Shown here: positions 63,255-64,000 of the stretch, piece after piece
Layout: every line of letters starts with the position of its first letter
Numbering within the stretch: position 1 is the stretch's first letter
DNA from: Macrosoma leucophasiata
Lineage: Eukaryota > Arthropoda > Insecta > Lepidoptera > Hedylidae
DNA: 64,000 nt
Reading direction: 5' to 3'
Assembly (NCBI GenBank): GCA_036365455.1
Contig: JAWQUS010000008.1
Location: 19,079,501-19,143,500, forward strand
Program-made: the position numbers and the translations under genes
Notes under the pieces: generated by a model
Database searches by the model: none
What the model saw: only the letters and a program-made list of their open reading frames with translations
Told to the model about the DNA's origin: nothing

Positions 63255-64000
63255 CTTTGTCTTTTAGCAAAATATGTTGATATATGAGAAAAAAGAGTGG
63301 TGAATGTTGACACATTTGAAACAAAATTTAAAAAGACTTCTGTAAGATACTGCGAACGCATCCAATATTCACTTACTCTCAGCACAATCTGTATGTATTC
63401 ACAGTTAAAAAAAAGTTATTGAGTTACTTAATTTTTTGTAGACTTTAACGTGGTTACGTTGTTTTTTTAACAAAATTAAATAGTCTAGAGCATTTAGAAC
63501 ACAAAAGGAAATGGCCATAACACTAGATTAAAATAAAACTCTTGATTCTAGAGAACACATTTATCTTGAGTTTATCTGCTTAATTGTCGTTTTGCTGTTT
63601 TATTACGTCCACCAGAATTATATGTAAGCGTGGCGTTAGTACACATCGTAAACCAGTGTGTGGGGAGGATAATAAAGTAAAAGGATCCAACCAACGTTGC
63701 CAAGCTAAGTCAACTGCTTAAGTTGACATAGTTTGCGAACGTTACTTCTTAAAGCATGAGTACGTTTTTAAACAGGTTAGATAGGTATTTATTTAGGTGA
63801 CTATCTTTAGCAAAGAATATTTAGACTCGTCAAAATAGAGTGCTGAATGGAAGTTTGAAATAGCTTTCATATTTATATAGTTAATGTATGTTCAGGTGTA
63901 ATTAATTATTTAAACTGTAACTGTAACTGTGTACTATATACTAAAATTATAGAGATTAAGAGTAGTAATCTAGCAAGAAAGATTTTTTTATAATGAGAGA
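63255..64000. other. no supported feature
   Basis: AT-rich to the end of the window; nothing recognised. Confidence 0.5.

Overview
This is AT-rich animal DNA that I read as a lepidopteran (moth or butterfly) nuclear genome. The grounds are the mixture of repeats: several short Helitrons that end in CTAG and sit between A and T, tRNA-derived SINEs, a BEL/Pao LTR element, a mariner, RTE-like and CR1/Jockey-like LINE pieces, and a C-A-A-A-C-A-A-G-C-A-type dispersed repeat common in that order. The order is inferred. There is no complete host gene, no rRNA, no functional tRNA and no CRISPR. The only piece that looks like a host-type gene is a probable THAP zinc-finger first exon (1752-1831) ending at a splice donor and preceded by a CpG-rich promoter-like stretch.

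Layout. 1-6.7 kb: dispersed repeats (repeat A, SINE2, Helitrons) around the THAP exon. 6.7-9.4 kb: a Helitron, then a 5'-truncated CR1/Jockey-like LINE with an open 644-codon reverse transcriptase frame. 9.4-19 kb: SINEs, a reverse-strand LINE tail, foldback MITEs and a GC-rich MITE. 19.18-24.77 kb: a BEL/Pao element on the minus strand, with two 267-bp LTRs that look identical and a 5-bp target duplication, but a badly rearranged interior. 24.8-35 kb: MITEs, a third LINE remnant, a Helitron, a truncated mariner and many repeat A/D/H pieces. 35-42.3 kb: a GGT-rich tract, a transposase-like fragment, two large inverted repeats, and an RTE-like LINE with a 13-bp target duplication. 42-54 kb: a second CR1-like copy (pseudogene), hairpins and MITEs. 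54.1-55.9 kb: a near-complete mariner with one nonsense codon, inside a pair of inverted arms. 56-64 kb: SINEs, the decayed end of an autonomous Helitron (Pif1-type helicase), a LINE C-terminal tail, and a 196-bp tandem array built from terminal inverted repeats.

How the parts relate. The window is a set of mobile elements and their dependants. The Helitron helicase remnant is the kind of protein that would have moved the short Helitrons. SINE1 shares its 3' tail with an RTE-like LINE, which suggests that LINE mobilised it, and one SINE1 body carries a different tRNA-like head. Three CR1-like copies keep a small 3' hairpin whose stem changes on both sides together, as expected of an RNA recognised by its reverse transcriptase. 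The BEL insertion looks the youngest; most others are truncated or decayed. All comparisons were made by eye.
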